DNA of 64,000 bases from Aquibium microcysteis (GCF_014495845.1 NZ_CP061080.1:2159001-2223000); one strand, 5' to 3'. Counted from the first letter of the stretch, positions 38,023-46,386 are shown. The notes: generated from the sequence alone by a model not told the origin. Numbers and translations: made by a program.

Positions 38023-38385
38023 ATGCTTTCCGCCATGATCGCCGCAGCCGCACTCGCAACCCTCGCTTCTGTCCTCGCTTCAGTGCCCACCGGCGGAGCG
38101 TCCGCGCTGGAGGATGGGCATCGACCGGTTCTCGTCGGCGGCTGCCATTCCGACGTTCAGCGGCACCATGTGCCGGCGTTTCGCGAGACGCTGCGCCACC
38201 GTCACCTGCCGGGCGACTGCCGCCCGGTACCGGCACGCGAAAAAATCGTCCCGCTCGACTGTCATCGCGACGTGCAGCGTCACTTCGTGCCCGGTCTCGG
38301 CGTCGTCCTTCACCGCCACGTGGGCCAGGACTGCAGCATCCGGCGGGTCACCCGGTCGAGCGAACCCGGGTCCCGGTTGCCGTAA
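38023..38385 (+). CDS. Secreted Cys/His repeat protein
   Basis: A 120-residue protein with a signal peptide (MLSAMIAAAALATLASVLAS, cleavage near GGASA). The mature part consists of two tandem 30-35 residue repeats: GGCHSDVQRHHVPAFRETL, then HRHLPGDCR; and LDCHRDVQRHFVPGLGVVL, then HRHVGQDCS. Each has CH...H...HRH...C, which suggests metal binding or a disulfide across each repeat in the periplasm. The ATG at 38023 is preferred over a TTG at 37999. I recall related small secreted rhizobial proteins but no defined function. Confidence 0.72.
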   Translation: MLSAMIAAAALATLASVLASVPTGGASALEDGHRPVLVGGCHSDVQRHHVPAFRETLRHRHLPGDCRPVPAREKIVPLDCHRDVQRHFVPGLGVVLHRHVGQDCSIRRVTRSSEPGSRLP

Positions 38386-38507
38386 GTCGGCTCAGACCGG
38401 CCGCCGGCCGGACGATCGGCACGATAAGTCGCTGTTAGTTTTCAGAATTACTTTCGCTCCCGATCCCGTGAACGACGACTCGTCTTGCCAATCGCCGATT
38501 TTCGTGC

Positions 38508-38556
38508 AACGTTCCGAACTGTTCGGGTTATGTGCAGGCCCGGAGACTGGAACGTT
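38508..38556 (+). promoter_or_regulatory. Structured leader upstream of the cold-shock gene
   Basis: Inverted arms AACGTTCC (38508-38515) and GGAACGTT (38549-38556) enclose a smaller hairpin CCGAAC-T-GTTCGG (38514-38526). The overlapping stems are alternatives, so two folds are possible. The element ends 116 bp before the csp start. E. coli cspA mRNA has a long leader that refolds in the cold; a similar role here is inferred. The rest of 38386-38672 shows nothing else. Confidence 0.5.
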
Positions 38557-38672
38557 AGAGGACGACCTTTCCCCGAAAGTGTGAACACTCGACGCGAACG
38601 CTGACCCGGACCGGCTCCGTGGCCAACGCCTGGCGCCGATCCTTCGATCCACGACGGGAAGAGGAGTTTCCC

Positions 38673-38885
38673 ATGCCCCAGACGGGCACTGTCAAGTTCT
38701 TCAACAACGAAAAAGGCTTCGGCTTCATCAAGCCGGACGGCGGCGCGAAGGACGTTTTCGTCCACATTTCGGCCGTTCAGGCGTCGGGCATGGGATCGCT
38801 GGCCGAAGGTCAGAAGGTGACGTTCGACACCGAGCCGGATCGCATGGGCAAGGGGCCGAAGGCGGTCAACCTTCGTCCCGCGTAG
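38673..38885 (+). CDS. Cold-shock protein (CspA family)
   Basis: A 70-residue single cold-shock domain. RNP1 is [11 protein letters not shown] and RNP2 is DVFVHISAV; it starts [15 protein letters not shown] and ends KAVNLRPA. It binds single-stranded RNA or DNA and acts as an RNA chaperone. The ATG at 38673 has GAGGAG about 6 bp upstream; the extra upstream frame (MANAWRR...) is leader. A structured leader (38508-38556) precedes it, and a decayed paralogue lies 340 bp downstream. Confidence 0.96.
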   Translation: MPQTGTVKFFNNEKGFGFIKPDGGAKDVFVHISAVQASGMGSLAEGQKVTFDTEPDRMGKGPKAVNLRPA

Positions 38886-39225
38886 GCGCGCGCCGGAAGA
38901 ACACGACGGACGCAAACATGGCGCAGGCTCGGGCCTGCGCCCGGGAACCGTATCGTCTTCAGCACCTGCACGGCCGCGCCTCGACGCGCGGCCACAAATC
39001 TTGCCCGGCCGTCCGGACAATCGATCACCGGTCGTCGTCCCCTGATCGCCCTCCCTGCTATGATGCACCTGCCGCCGGGACGTCTCCCGCCGCGGCAGCA
39101 TGCGCCGCGGAGCGGAGGGCTCGCCGGCGGGTGGCGGCAGACGCTCCTCGGCACACGGTGCGGCGGACATCGGGGGTCTCGTCGCGGCGGCAACTTGACG
39201 GAACAGGGCAAGGCCCGCGGCCTGG
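38886..39225. other. Intergenic region between csp and csp relic
   Basis: About 340 bp with no gene I can support on either strand. Open frames exist only because of the high GC and have no start signals or recognisable sequence. No clear terminator is present after the csp gene. Confidence 0.5.
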
Positions 39226-39402
39226 GTGGCCGGAAAGGTCAGGTTCTTCGACGAGAGCACGGGCTTGGCTCCATCCCTCCCGACGATGGCGGCAAGTACG
39301 TCTTCGTCCACATGCCAGCGCTACGGGACTTCGGCGCCCGACGGCATCGAGGACCGCAAGACCGCTTTCTTCGCCCCCTGCCCGGCAGGCGCGGCTGACG
39401 GC
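39226..39402 (+). pseudogene. Frameshifted cold-shock protein relic
   Basis: A decayed second cold-shock domain. The frame from 39226 gives AGKVRFFDESTG, matching the csp opening [12 protein letters not shown]. The match then moves to another frame, GSIPPDDGGKYVFVHMPALR, matching the RNP1-RNP2 stretch [20 protein letters not shown]. It returns to the first frame as DGIEDRKTAFFAP, resembling [12 protein letters not shown] one-base loss in the Phe codon before Gly (TTGGC for TTCGGC) explains the first shift; a compensating shift occurs near 39340. No frame gives an intact protein. Confidence 0.75.
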
Positions 39403-39717
39403 ATGTCTCCCCGCGGGCAGGCGTCGGCTTCGGGCTGGAGACTTGCGCGGAAACGAAGACCTGAAGCCTGCGGAGCGTTTCCGAGGGATCGCCACATGTC
39501 TCGGAGGCCCGGAGCGATCAACCTGCCGGTCGCGCGAGGGCGAGGCATGCGAGGCGCCGGGCCGGCGGCACGGATGCGACGGCAGGCGTTCCGGCCCCTC
39601 CCGGAAGACACCCGAACGGCAGGTGACCGGCTCATTCAGCCAGCATTCAGCAACCCCCTTCTAGATCTCCCGTCATCGCCGGCCACCAGAGGGGCCGGCA
39701 GACCCAAGGAGATCACG

Positions 39718-40125
39718 ATGAACCGTCTCGCCCGAACCCTCGTCCTGTCGGCCGCCGCGGCCGCCGCCACCCTCGTTCCGGTCCTGGAAGCGAGCGCGGG
39801 CGAGCGCTGGCGCGAGCAGCGGCCGCGTCACCCGCAGCATCATCACCGTCACGACGCCACCGCCGATCTGGTGGCGGCCGGCGTGCTCGGGCTGGCCATC
39901 GGGATCATCGCCGCCACCGCGATCGACGACGCACCGGCGGACTACGGCACGGACGACTATCCGCCGGCACCCTACGATGACTATTCCATCGCCTATGAGG
40001 GTCAGATCGAGCCCTGGACCCGCGACTGGTACCGCTATTGCGCGGCCCGTTACCGGTCCTTCGATCCGCAGACGGGCACGTTCCGCGGCTATGACGGATA
40101 CGACCATTTCTGCGTGGCCGACTGA
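39718..40125 (+). CDS. BA14K family protein
   Basis: A 135-residue secreted protein. A signal peptide (TLVLSAAAAAATLVPVLEAS) is followed by a His/Arg-rich segment (RPRHPQHHHRHD), one hydrophobic stretch (VAAGVLGLAIGIIAATAI), and the C-terminal BA14K motif (WYRYCAARYRSFDPQTGTFR, then GYDGYDHFC). BA14K is a rhizobial/Brucella family; the Brucella protein is immunoreactive and lectin-like, with an envelope role. The ATG at 39718 has AAGGAG 7 bp upstream. Confidence 0.88.
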   Translation: MNRLARTLVLSAAAAAATLVPVLEASAGERWREQRPRHPQHHHRHDATADLVAAGVLGLAIGIIAATAIDDAPADYGTDDYPPAPYDDYSIAYEGQIEPWTRDWYRYCAARYRSFDPQTGTFRGYDGYDHFCVAD

Positions 40126-40180
40126 AGCCGGGCCGGGCGGCCTGCCGGTCGCCCGGCTCGCGGCCGCGTGCGGCTCCAGC

Positions 40181-40822
40181 CTATCGCAGGAAGGGATTCG
40201 TACGCCGCTCCTCGCCGATCCGTCCGCCGGGCCCGTGCCCGCAGATGAAGCCGACGTCGTCGCCGAGGGGGAAGAGCTTGTTCCTGATCGACGCGATGAG
40301 CTGGTCGTGGTTGCCGCCCGGCAGGTCGGTCCTGCCGATCGACCCGGCGAACAGGACGTCGCCGACATGGGCGAACCGGGCCGCGCGGTTGAAATAGACG
40401 ACGTGCCCGGGCGCGTGACCCGGGCAGTGCAGCACCTCGAAGACGTGCCCCCCGAAGGAGACGGTCTCGCCTTCCGTCAGGAAGCGGTCGGGCGTGCAGT
40501 TGCGCACGGCTCCGCCGAGACCGAACATCTGCGCCTGGCTTTCGAGATTGGCCAGCAGCGGGGTATCGTCGGCATGCGGCCCGAGGATCTCGACACCGAG
40601 CGCCTCCTTCAGCTCCATCGCCCCGCCGGCATGATCGATGTGGCCATGCGTCAGCCAGATCGCCTTCACGTCGAGCCCGTTCTCCGAGATGGCCGAGAGG
40701 ATGCGGTCGACGTCCCCGCCGGGATCGACGACGACAGCGGTCTTGTCGTCGGCGTCGAACAGGATCGTGCAGTTCTGCTGGAAGGGCGTGACGGGAACGA
40801 TCCCGGCGTTGAGCTGTCCCAT
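40181..40822 (-). CDS. MBL-fold metallo-hydrolase (glyoxalase II-like)
   Basis: A 213-residue metallo-beta-lactamase-fold hydrolase. The metal motif is THGHIDHAGG (HxHxDH) near residue 58, the second ligand block is HCPGHAPGHVVYF, and VGDVLFAGSIGRTDLPGG supplies the bridging Asp. It resembles GloB-type glyoxalase II and YcbL-like hydrolases that split thioesters. The C-terminal HGPGGRIGEERRTNPFL matches that group. The ATG at 40822 is clear. A palindrome lies directly upstream. Confidence 0.93.
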   Translation of the reverse strand: MGQLNAGIVPVTPFQQNCTILFDADDKTAVVVDPGGDVDRILSAISENGLDVKAIWLTHGHIDHAGGAMELKEALGVEILGPHADDTPLLANLESQAQMFGLGGAVRNCTPDRFLTEGETVSFGGHVFEVLHCPGHAPGHVVYFNRAARFAHVGDVLFAGSIGRTDLPGGNHDQLIASIRNKLFPLGDDVGFICGHGPGGRIGEERRTNPFLR

Positions 40823-40912
40823 GGCGTTTCCTTCTGTCGCGTTCGCCCCGACATAGGCGGGAGGGGCGGAGGCGTCCACAGGGAAATGGGGGGATGAGGG
40901 TGTCGCGCCGGG

Positions 40913-41093
40913 CTCCCCTCCCCCCTTGCGGGGGTCCGAAGGACGGGCGGGACGGGTGGCTCGCCCCTGCGGGGCCGGGGGTGGGGGTCGGGGCGAAGGT
41001 GCGAACCGGCGATGGCTCGGCTCGGGCAAGGGTCTTTTCTTGCCTTCCGGGTGTCGCAACCACCCCCTTAACCCCTCCCCGCAAGGGGAGGGG
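40913..41093. repeat. Palindromic intergenic repeat (CTCCCCTCC family)
   Basis: A 181-bp GC-rich element between the MBL hydrolase and ilvE. The left end holds CCCCC-TTGC-GGGGG. The right end is a perfect 9-bp stem CCCCTCCCC-GCAA-GGGGAGGGG (41072-41093) with a GNRA-type loop. The interior contains GGACGGGCGGGACGGGTGGC, the piece that also interrupts the 20005-20219 repeat. A related copy is at 46178-46328. No gene lies in the 288 bp gap. Confidence 0.82.
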
Positions 41094-41110
41094 AATCGCG
41101 TCTGTCGACG

Positions 41111-42004
41111 CTACTCCGCGGCCAGCGCCCGGCGGGGCTGCACTTCGGCCGAATAGTCTTCCATCAGCGTCCTGGCGATCTCGCCGACGACGAAGTTGTA
41201 GGGTCCGATCTCCGAAACCGGCGTCACTTCGGCGGCCGTGCCGGTGAGGAAGCACTGCTCGAAGCCTTCCAGTTCCTCGGGCATGATCGCCCGCTCGATC
41301 ACCTCGAGATTGCGGCGCTTCGCCAGGTCGATGACCGTGCGGCGCGTGATGCCGTCCAGGAAGCAGTCGGGCTTGGGCGTGTGCAGCTTGCCGTCCTTGA
41401 CGAAGAAGACGTTGGCGCCGGTCGCCTCGGCCACCTGGCCGCGCCAGTCGAGCATCATGGCATCGGCGTAGCCCTTGGCCTCGGCCGCGTGCTTGGAGAT
41501 GGTGCAGATCATGTAGAGGCCGGCGGCCTTGGATTTCGACGGCGCCGTGCGCGGATCGGGCCGGCGGTACTCGGCCAGATCGAGGCGGATGCCCTTGAGC
41601 TTCTGCGCCGGATCGAAATAGCTCGGCCACTGCCAGATGGCGATGGCGCAGTTGATGCGGTTGTTCTGCGCCGAGACGCCCATCATCTCCGAACCGCGCC
41701 AGGCGATCGGCCGGACATAGGCATCGGTGAAGCCCTGCTTCTTCAGCAGCGTGCGGCAGGCGTCGTCGATCTCGGCGACCGAATAGGGAATCTTGAAGCC
41801 GAGGATGCGGGCCGATTCGTGCAGCCGCTCGGTGTGCTCGGTGAGCTTGAAGATCTCGCCGCCATAGGCCCGCTCGCCCTCGAACACCGCGCTGGCGTAG
41901 TGCAGGCCGTGCGTCAGCACGTGGATCTTCGCATCCGCCCACTTCACGAATTCGCCGTTCATCCAGATGTAGCCGTCGAGCTGATCGAAGGGAACGGATG
42001 CCAT
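41111..42004 (-). CDS. ilvE: Branched-chain amino acid aminotransferase
   Basis: A 297-residue class IV PLP aminotransferase. YIWMNGEFVKWADAKIHVLT at the start and HGLHYASAVFEGERAYGGEI give the substrate-binding N-domain. The PLP Lys lies in SKSKAAGLYM near residue 155, and EATGANVFFVKDGKLHTP with GITRRTVIDLAKRRNLEVI completes the fold. It transfers the amino group between glutamate and the keto acids of Leu, Ile and Val. It is divergent from a MarR-type gene. Confidence 0.94.
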   Translation of the reverse strand: MASVPFDQLDGYIWMNGEFVKWADAKIHVLTHGLHYASAVFEGERAYGGEIFKLTEHTERLHESARILGFKIPYSVAEIDDACRTLLKKQGFTDAYVRPIAWRGSEMMGVSAQNNRINCAIAIWQWPSYFDPAQKLKGIRLDLAEYRRPDPRTAPSKSKAAGLYMICTISKHAAEAKGYADAMMLDWRGQVAEATGANVFFVKDGKLHTPKPDCFLDGITRRTVIDLAKRRNLEVIERAIMPEELEGFEQCFLTGTAAEVTPVSEIGPYNFVVGEIARTLMEDYSAEVQPRRALAAE

Positions 42005-42245
42005 GCTGACCTCCCGCGGGCCGCAGCCCGCCTATCGTTGGAACAATGACCCATATGGCCCGGCCGCTCCTGCGGCGGGGAGCATTCTTGCCGATCGAGG
42101 GAAAAAAGCAAACCGTCGGACCCGCCGCCACGACGCTCCAGACTTGCCTTTTCGTTCGCAATCTGCCGAAAAGCTTGATGAAAATTACCAGTGGGCCGGA
42201 GATATGTCAACATGGCTGACATATTTTTCGGAAAACGGAGTCGAC

Positions 42246-42791
42246 ATGAAGGAGAACGTTCCGGGCGACGGCGGCCCCATTCGCGCAGCGCTCGTCGCGC
42301 GCGAGGGGCTGGAACTCGACCTGATCGAGCTCTTCTTCTTCGCCTATCGCGACTTCACGTCGGATCCCGACCAGATCCTGTCCACCGACGGCTTCGGCCG
42401 CGCCCATCACCGCGTCCTCCACTTCGTCAACCGGATGCCGGGGCTGACGGTGGCCGAACTCCTGGACGTTCTGAAGATCACCAAGCAGAGCCTGGCGCGC
42501 GTTCTCAAGCAGCTGATCGATACCGGCCACGTCGTCCAGATCCAGGGGCCGAAGGATCGCCGCCAGCGCGAACTCTATCCGACGCAGAAAGGCCGCGCCC
42601 TGGCGCTTGCCCTCGCCTTGCCACAGTCGCGTCGCATTCGTTCCGCTCTGCAGGAGACCGGACCGGAGGAACGCGCCGTCGTCGGCCGGTTCCTGAAGGC
42701 GATGGTGAACCCGGAGCTGCGTGCGCAGATCGATCGGCTGCCGCACGGCGATGCGCCGGTGGTCGAGGGAGAAGCGAACGATGGTCGATGA
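42246..42791 (+). CDS. MarR family transcriptional regulator (PetP-like)
   Basis: A 181-residue MarR-type winged-helix protein: HHRVLHFVNRMPGLTVAELL and DVLKITKQSLARVLKQLIDT form the helix-turn-helix, and IQGPKDRRQRELYPTQKGRA the wing. The ATG at 42246 has CGGAG 5 bp upstream; an in-frame ATG at 42204 is less likely. It overlaps the next gene by 11 bp. A MarR gene fused in operon with an OmpR-type regulator recalls petP-petR of Rhodobacter, although petABC are not in the window. Confidence 0.87.
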   Translation: MKENVPGDGGPIRAALVAREGLELDLIELFFFAYRDFTSDPDQILSTDGFGRAHHRVLHFVNRMPGLTVAELLDVLKITKQSLARVLKQLIDTGHVVQIQGPKDRRQRELYPTQKGRALALALALPQSRRIRSALQETGPEERAVVGRFLKAMVNPELRAQIDRLPHGDAPVVEGEANDGR

Positions 42792-43485
42792 CATGGTGGT
42801 TCCCTCGGACGACGCGCCGCATCTGCTGGTGGTCGACGACGACACGCGTATCCGGACCCTCCTGATGCAGTTTCTGTCGTCCAACGGATTCCGCGTCACG
42901 GTCGCCGCCACCGCAGCGGAGGCGCGGCGCAAGCTCGAGGGACTGGACTTCGATCTCATCGTGCTCGACGTGATGATGCCGGGCGAAAGCGGCGTCGACC
43001 TCACCCGCTCGCTGCGCGAGCGCAAGGAAGTGCCCATCCTGATGCTGACCGCGCTGTCGGAGACCGACAGCCGCATCGCCGGCCTGGAAGCGGGCGCCGA
43101 CGACTACCTGCCGAAGCCCTTCGATCCGCGCGAGCTCATCCTGCGCATCAACAACATCCTGCGCCGCGGCGGTCCGCCGCAGACGCCGAAGGCCGAGCAG
43201 ATCGTCTTCGGGCCCTACACCTTCCAGATCGCCCGCCGCGAGCTGAAGAACGCCGGCGAGGCGATCAAGCTGACCGATCGCGAGCAGGACATCCTGGCGA
43301 TCTTCGCCGAGCGTCCGGGCGAGACGATTCCCCGCCACGAACTGGTGAGCGGGGACGCCGAGGTCGGCGAGCGCACCATCGACGTGCAGATCAACCGGCT
43401 GCGCCGCAAGATCGAGCGCGACCCGGCCAATCCGGTCTGGCTGCAGACCGTGCGCGGCGTCGGCTATCGCCTCAGCGTCGAATAG
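42781..43485 (+). CDS. OmpR-family response regulator (PetR-like)
   Basis: A 234-residue response regulator. The receiver domain (residues 15-130) has the acidic pair VVDDDTR, phospho-Asp in LIVLDVMMPGESGV near residue 62, and the Lys in DDYLPKPFDPREL. The OmpR-type winged helix occupies the C-terminal 100 residues (ITDREQDI-like TDREQDILAIFAERPGE, then ERTIDVQINRLRRKIERDP). It starts inside the MarR gene and is followed by its probable kinase. Confidence 0.93.
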   Translation: MVDDMVVPSDDAPHLLVVDDDTRIRTLLMQFLSSNGFRVTVAATAAEARRKLEGLDFDLIVLDVMMPGESGVDLTRSLRERKEVPILMLTALSETDSRIAGLEAGADDYLPKPFDPRELILRINNILRRGGPPQTPKAEQIVFGPYTFQIARRELKNAGEAIKLTDREQDILAIFAERPGETIPRHELVSGDAEVGERTIDVQINRLRRKIERDPANPVWLQTVRGVGYRLSVE

Positions 43486-43586
43486 GCGCGGCCGGCGCTC
43501 CGGCCGGTTCCGTCGGGCGAGGCCCTCGACTACACTGCGTGGCGACATGACGCGGCACCGGCCGCGCCGCACGCACGAAGGACGGT

Positions 43587-44999
43587 ATGGCGACCAGCGA
43601 GACCCGCAGCGAACGGAAGGACGAGAGCGGCGCACTGCTGCTCCGGATGGCGGGCATCCTGCCGGATGGCTGGCGCCGCTTCTGGCGCCGCGTCTCGCTG
43701 TTCATGCCGAAGCGGCTCTACGCCCGTTCGCTGATCATCGTCATCGCGCCGATGATCCTGCTGCAGTCGGTGGTGGCCTTCGTCTTCATGGAACGCCACT
43801 GGCAGACCGTGACCCAGCGCCTGTCGATGGCGGTCACGCGCGACATCGCCGCCATCATCGACATGATCGAAACCTATCCCGACCAGAACGGCTACCAGAA
43901 CGTGCTGCGCATCGCGCAGGAACGGCTCGGGCTGAAGGTGGACATCATGCCGCCCGACCCCCTCCCCGCCCCTGGACCGAAGCCGTTCTTCTCGATTCTG
44001 GACCAGGTGCTGTCGGCCGAGATCACCCGGCAGATCAATCGTCCTTTCTGGCTCGACACGGTGGGCGACTCGGCCATCGTCGAGATCCGCATCCGGCTGG
44101 ACGACATGGTGCTGCGCGTCTTCGCCCGCCGCAGCCAGGCCTACGCCTCCAACACCCACATCTTCCTTCTGTGGATGGTCGGCACGTCGCTGGTGCTGAT
44201 CGTCATCGCCGTACTCTTCCTGCGCAACCAGATCAGGCCCATCCAGCAGCTCGCAGCGGCAGCGGAGAGCTTCGGCAAGGGCCGGCCGCCGCCGCCGGAT
44301 TTCCGCCCGCGCGGCGCCGACGAGGTGCGGCGCGCCGGTACCGCCTTCATCCTGATGCGCGAGCGCATCGAGCGGCAGATCGAGCAGCGCACCGCCATGC
44401 TCACAGGCGTCAGCCACGATCTGCGCACGATCCTCACCCGCTTCAAGCTGCAGCTCGCCATTGCCGGCAAGCGGCCTGAGACCGAGGCGCTGAACCAGGA
44501 CATCGACGACATGCAGTCGATGCTCGAAGGCTATCTCGCCTTCGCCCGCGGCGAGGCGTCGGAGGACACCGGACAGCTCAACATCGAAAGCCTGTTCGAG
44601 CGCCTATCGGAGGAGGCGCGGCTGCGCAGGCGCAAGCTGACGACCCAGATAACCGGATCGCCCGACCTTCTGGTCCGGCCCGCCGCCTTCACGCGGTTGA
44701 TGTCGAACCTCGTCGGCAACGCCTTCCGCTATGCGAAGTCGGTGCATGTGCATGCCACCCATACCCGCGGCTCGCTGACGGTGGTGATCGACGACGACGG
44801 ACCCGGCATCCCGTCGGAAAAGCGCGAGCACGTCTTCAAGCCTTTCGTCCGGCTGGACGACGCGCGCAACCAGGATGCCAGCGGCACCGGGCTCGGCCTG
44901 TCCATCGCCCGCGACATCGCGCGCAGCCATGGCGGCGACATCATGCTCTCGGACAGCCCGATGGGCGGCCTGCGCGCAACCATCCGGCTGCCGGCCTGA
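43587..44999 (+). CDS. EnvZ-type sensor histidine kinase
   Basis: A 470-residue two-transmembrane kinase. The first helix lies at about residues 46-68 (SLIIVIAPMILLQSVVAFVF), a periplasmic sensor spans about 70-190, and the second helix (LLWMVGTSLVLIVIAVLFLR) leads into HAMP. The H-box is AMLTGVSHDLRTILTRFKLQ near residue 275. The ATPase has N-box NLVGNAFRYA, G1 DDDGPGIP and G2 GTGLGLSIAR. It follows the OmpR-type regulator by 101 bp and is very probably its partner. The start at 43587 has AAGGAC upstream. Confidence 0.92.
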   Translation: MATSETRSERKDESGALLLRMAGILPDGWRRFWRRVSLFMPKRLYARSLIIVIAPMILLQSVVAFVFMERHWQTVTQRLSMAVTRDIAAIIDMIETYPDQNGYQNVLRIAQERLGLKVDIMPPDPLPAPGPKPFFSILDQVLSAEITRQINRPFWLDTVGDSAIVEIRIRLDDMVLRVFARRSQAYASNTHIFLLWMVGTSLVLIVIAVLFLRNQIRPIQQLAAAAESFGKGRPPPPDFRPRGADEVRRAGTAFILMRERIERQIEQRTAMLTGVSHDLRTILTRFKLQLAIAGKRPETEALNQDIDDMQSMLEGYLAFARGEASEDTGQLNIESLFERLSEEARLRRRKLTTQITGSPDLLVRPAAFTRLMSNLVGNAFRYAKSVHVHATHTRGSLTVVIDDDGPGIPSEKREHVFKPFVRLDDARNQDASGTGLGLSIARDIARSHGGDIMLSDSPMGGLRATIRLPA

Positions 45000-45019
45000 G
45001 CGTTCGGAGTCCGGGCCTC

Positions 45020-45061
45020 TTGAACTTCGCCAAATGGCACCCTAAACTTAGCCAGGTGGCA
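45020..45061 (+). promoter_or_regulatory. Autoregulated promoter of the Xre-RES module
   Basis: A sigma-70-like promoter, TTGAAC (45020-45025), 17 bp, TAAACT (45043-45048). It is overlapped by two direct copies of AACTTnGCCAnnTGGCA at 45023-45039 and 45045-45061, 22 bp apart. Each copy holds a GCCA-NN-TGGC dyad. Twin operators over the -35/-10 and start region are what an autorepressing antitoxin complex would use. Sequence is direct; binding is inferred. Confidence 0.75.
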
Positions 45062-45072
45062 AGGAGAGGGTG

Positions 45073-45489
45073 ATGGCCCAGACCGCAGTCGCAGACGGGA
45101 TCCGGACCGGGAGCCAGCTGGACGGCAGCGCCGAAGCCGCCGCCGTGGCGGCGAAGGCCTTCGTGCGGATCGCCGAGGCCTGGCGACTGCGCGGCGACGA
45201 CGCCGCCAACCTGCTCGACGTGTCGGGACGCACCTGGAATCGTATGAAGGCGGGCGGATGGAGCGGCCGCCTGTCGCGCGACCAGATGTTGCGCGCGAGC
45301 GGGGTCGTGGGGCTGTACAAGGCGCTGCATCTCTACTTTTCCGAGCCGCTCGCGGACGACTGGGTGCGCCTCCCCAACGCCGGTCCCGCCTTCGGCAACC
45401 GCAGCCCGCTCGACGCGATGATCGACGGCGGTCTGCCCGCCATCCTGTCGACGCGCGACCATGTCGACGCCCTGCGGGGCGGCGTTTGA
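45073..45489 (+). CDS. Xre/MbcA/ParS-type antitoxin
   Basis: A 138-residue antitoxin of the Xre/ParS class that pairs with RES toxins. The N-terminal Xre-like DNA-binding part includes AKAFVRIAEAWRLRGDDAAN and SGRTWNRMKAGGW. The C-terminal toxin-binding (DUF2384) domain has RASGVVGLYKALHLYFSEPL and FGNRSPLDAMIDGGLPAILS. It should neutralise the downstream RES protein and repress the promoter at 45020-45061. The ATG at 45073 has AAGGAGAGG upstream. Its stop overlaps the toxin start by 4 bp. Confidence 0.92.
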   Translation: MAQTAVADGIRTGSQLDGSAEAAAVAAKAFVRIAEAWRLRGDDAANLLDVSGRTWNRMKAGGWSGRLSRDQMLRASGVVGLYKALHLYFSEPLADDWVRLPNAGPAFGNRSPLDAMIDGGLPAILSTRDHVDALRGGV

Positions 45490-46166
45490 TACCGCCGCTC
45501 ACGACGATCGCGGAGCAGGCGACGGTCAGGCTCATTTCCACGGCCTATTTCAAGCCGCCGGTGCTGCGCGCCCTCGTGGACACGGAGGAGGAGTTCGCGC
45601 TGCTGGCCGAGATCGAAGGGCTGACCAACCGCCGTCTGAAGGCGCAGACGGTCGGGGCGGGCTCGCTCGATCCACGCGAGACGGTGTTCCGCGCCTGGGG
45701 CCACACCACTATCAACGCCGCCTTCGCCTACACGCGGCCCGAGGGCAACCGCTTCAACGCCGGCGACCGCGGCGCCTGGTACTGCGCCTTCGACGAGCTT
45801 ACCGCCATCGCCGAGGTGGGCTTTCACCGCACCCGGGAACTGGCCCGCATCGCCCGCTTCGAGGACGAGGCGGTCTACCAGTCGCTGCTCGCCGGCTTCA
45901 TCGGCGACTTCCACGATCTGCGCAAGGTGACCGCCCCCCTGGACTGCCTCGGCCATGATCCCGCGACGGCCTATCCGGCCGGGCAGGCGCTGGCGCGGCG
46001 CCTGCGCGAGGCGGGCAGCCGCGGCCTGATCTACCCGTCCGCGCGCCGCCGCCGCGGCACCTGCCTCGTCGCCTTCGAACCGCACAGCGTACAGAACGTG
46101 CGGCCCGGCGCGCGCTGGAAGCTCGTATGGGAGGGCCGTGCGGACTATGTGGTGACGACGGATTGA
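45486..46166 (+). CDS. RES-domain toxin
   Basis: A 226-residue RES toxin. The named residues are visible: Arg in ETVFRAWGHTTINAAFAYTR (near 65), Glu in LTAIAEVGFHRTRELARIAR, and Ser in LIYPSARRRRGTCLVAF. Known RES toxins (ParT, MbcT, Res) use NAD+, either degrading it or ADP-ribosylating a target such as Prs. The TTG at 45486 overlaps the antitoxin stop (TTGA), giving coupled translation. A prs gene lies 12 kb away, but no link is implied. Confidence 0.9.
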   Translation: MIPPLTTIAEQATVRLISTAYFKPPVLRALVDTEEEFALLAEIEGLTNRRLKAQTVGAGSLDPRETVFRAWGHTTINAAFAYTRPEGNRFNAGDRGAWYCAFDELTAIAEVGFHRTRELARIARFEDEAVYQSLLAGFIGDFHDLRKVTAPLDCLGHDPATAYPAGQALARRLREAGSRGLIYPSARRRRGTCLVAFEPHSVQNVRPGARWKLVWEGRADYVVTTD

Positions 46167-46177
46167 GAGGGTGGTGG

Positions 46178-46328
46178 TCCCCCTCCCCCTTGTGGGCAGC
46201 GGTCAGGGGTGGGGGTGGGGGTGGGCCCGCAGGGCCAAGTCAAGGAATGCATGCAGCCCGGCGACGCCCGGGTTGCGTCCGTCTCACGTCCGAACCCCCA
46301 CCCTTACCCTCCCCTCGAAGGGGAGGGA
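46178..46328. repeat. Palindromic intergenic repeat (CTCCCCTCC family), second copy
   Basis: A GC-rich element after the RES toxin. The left part reads CCCCCTCCCCCTTGTGGG and continues into a long GGGGGTGGGGGTGGG run; the right part is CCCCCACCCTTACCCTCCCC followed by a CTCCCCT-CGA-AGGGGAG hairpin. It is related in layout to 40913-41093. It may insulate the convergent RES and M42 peptidase genes. No gene is seen in 46167-46386. Confidence 0.75.
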
Positions 46329-46386
46329 GACGCCGGCGTCGGCTCTTGTTCCGGCACCACGGAACCTGGCTCCGGGGACGGTCGGA

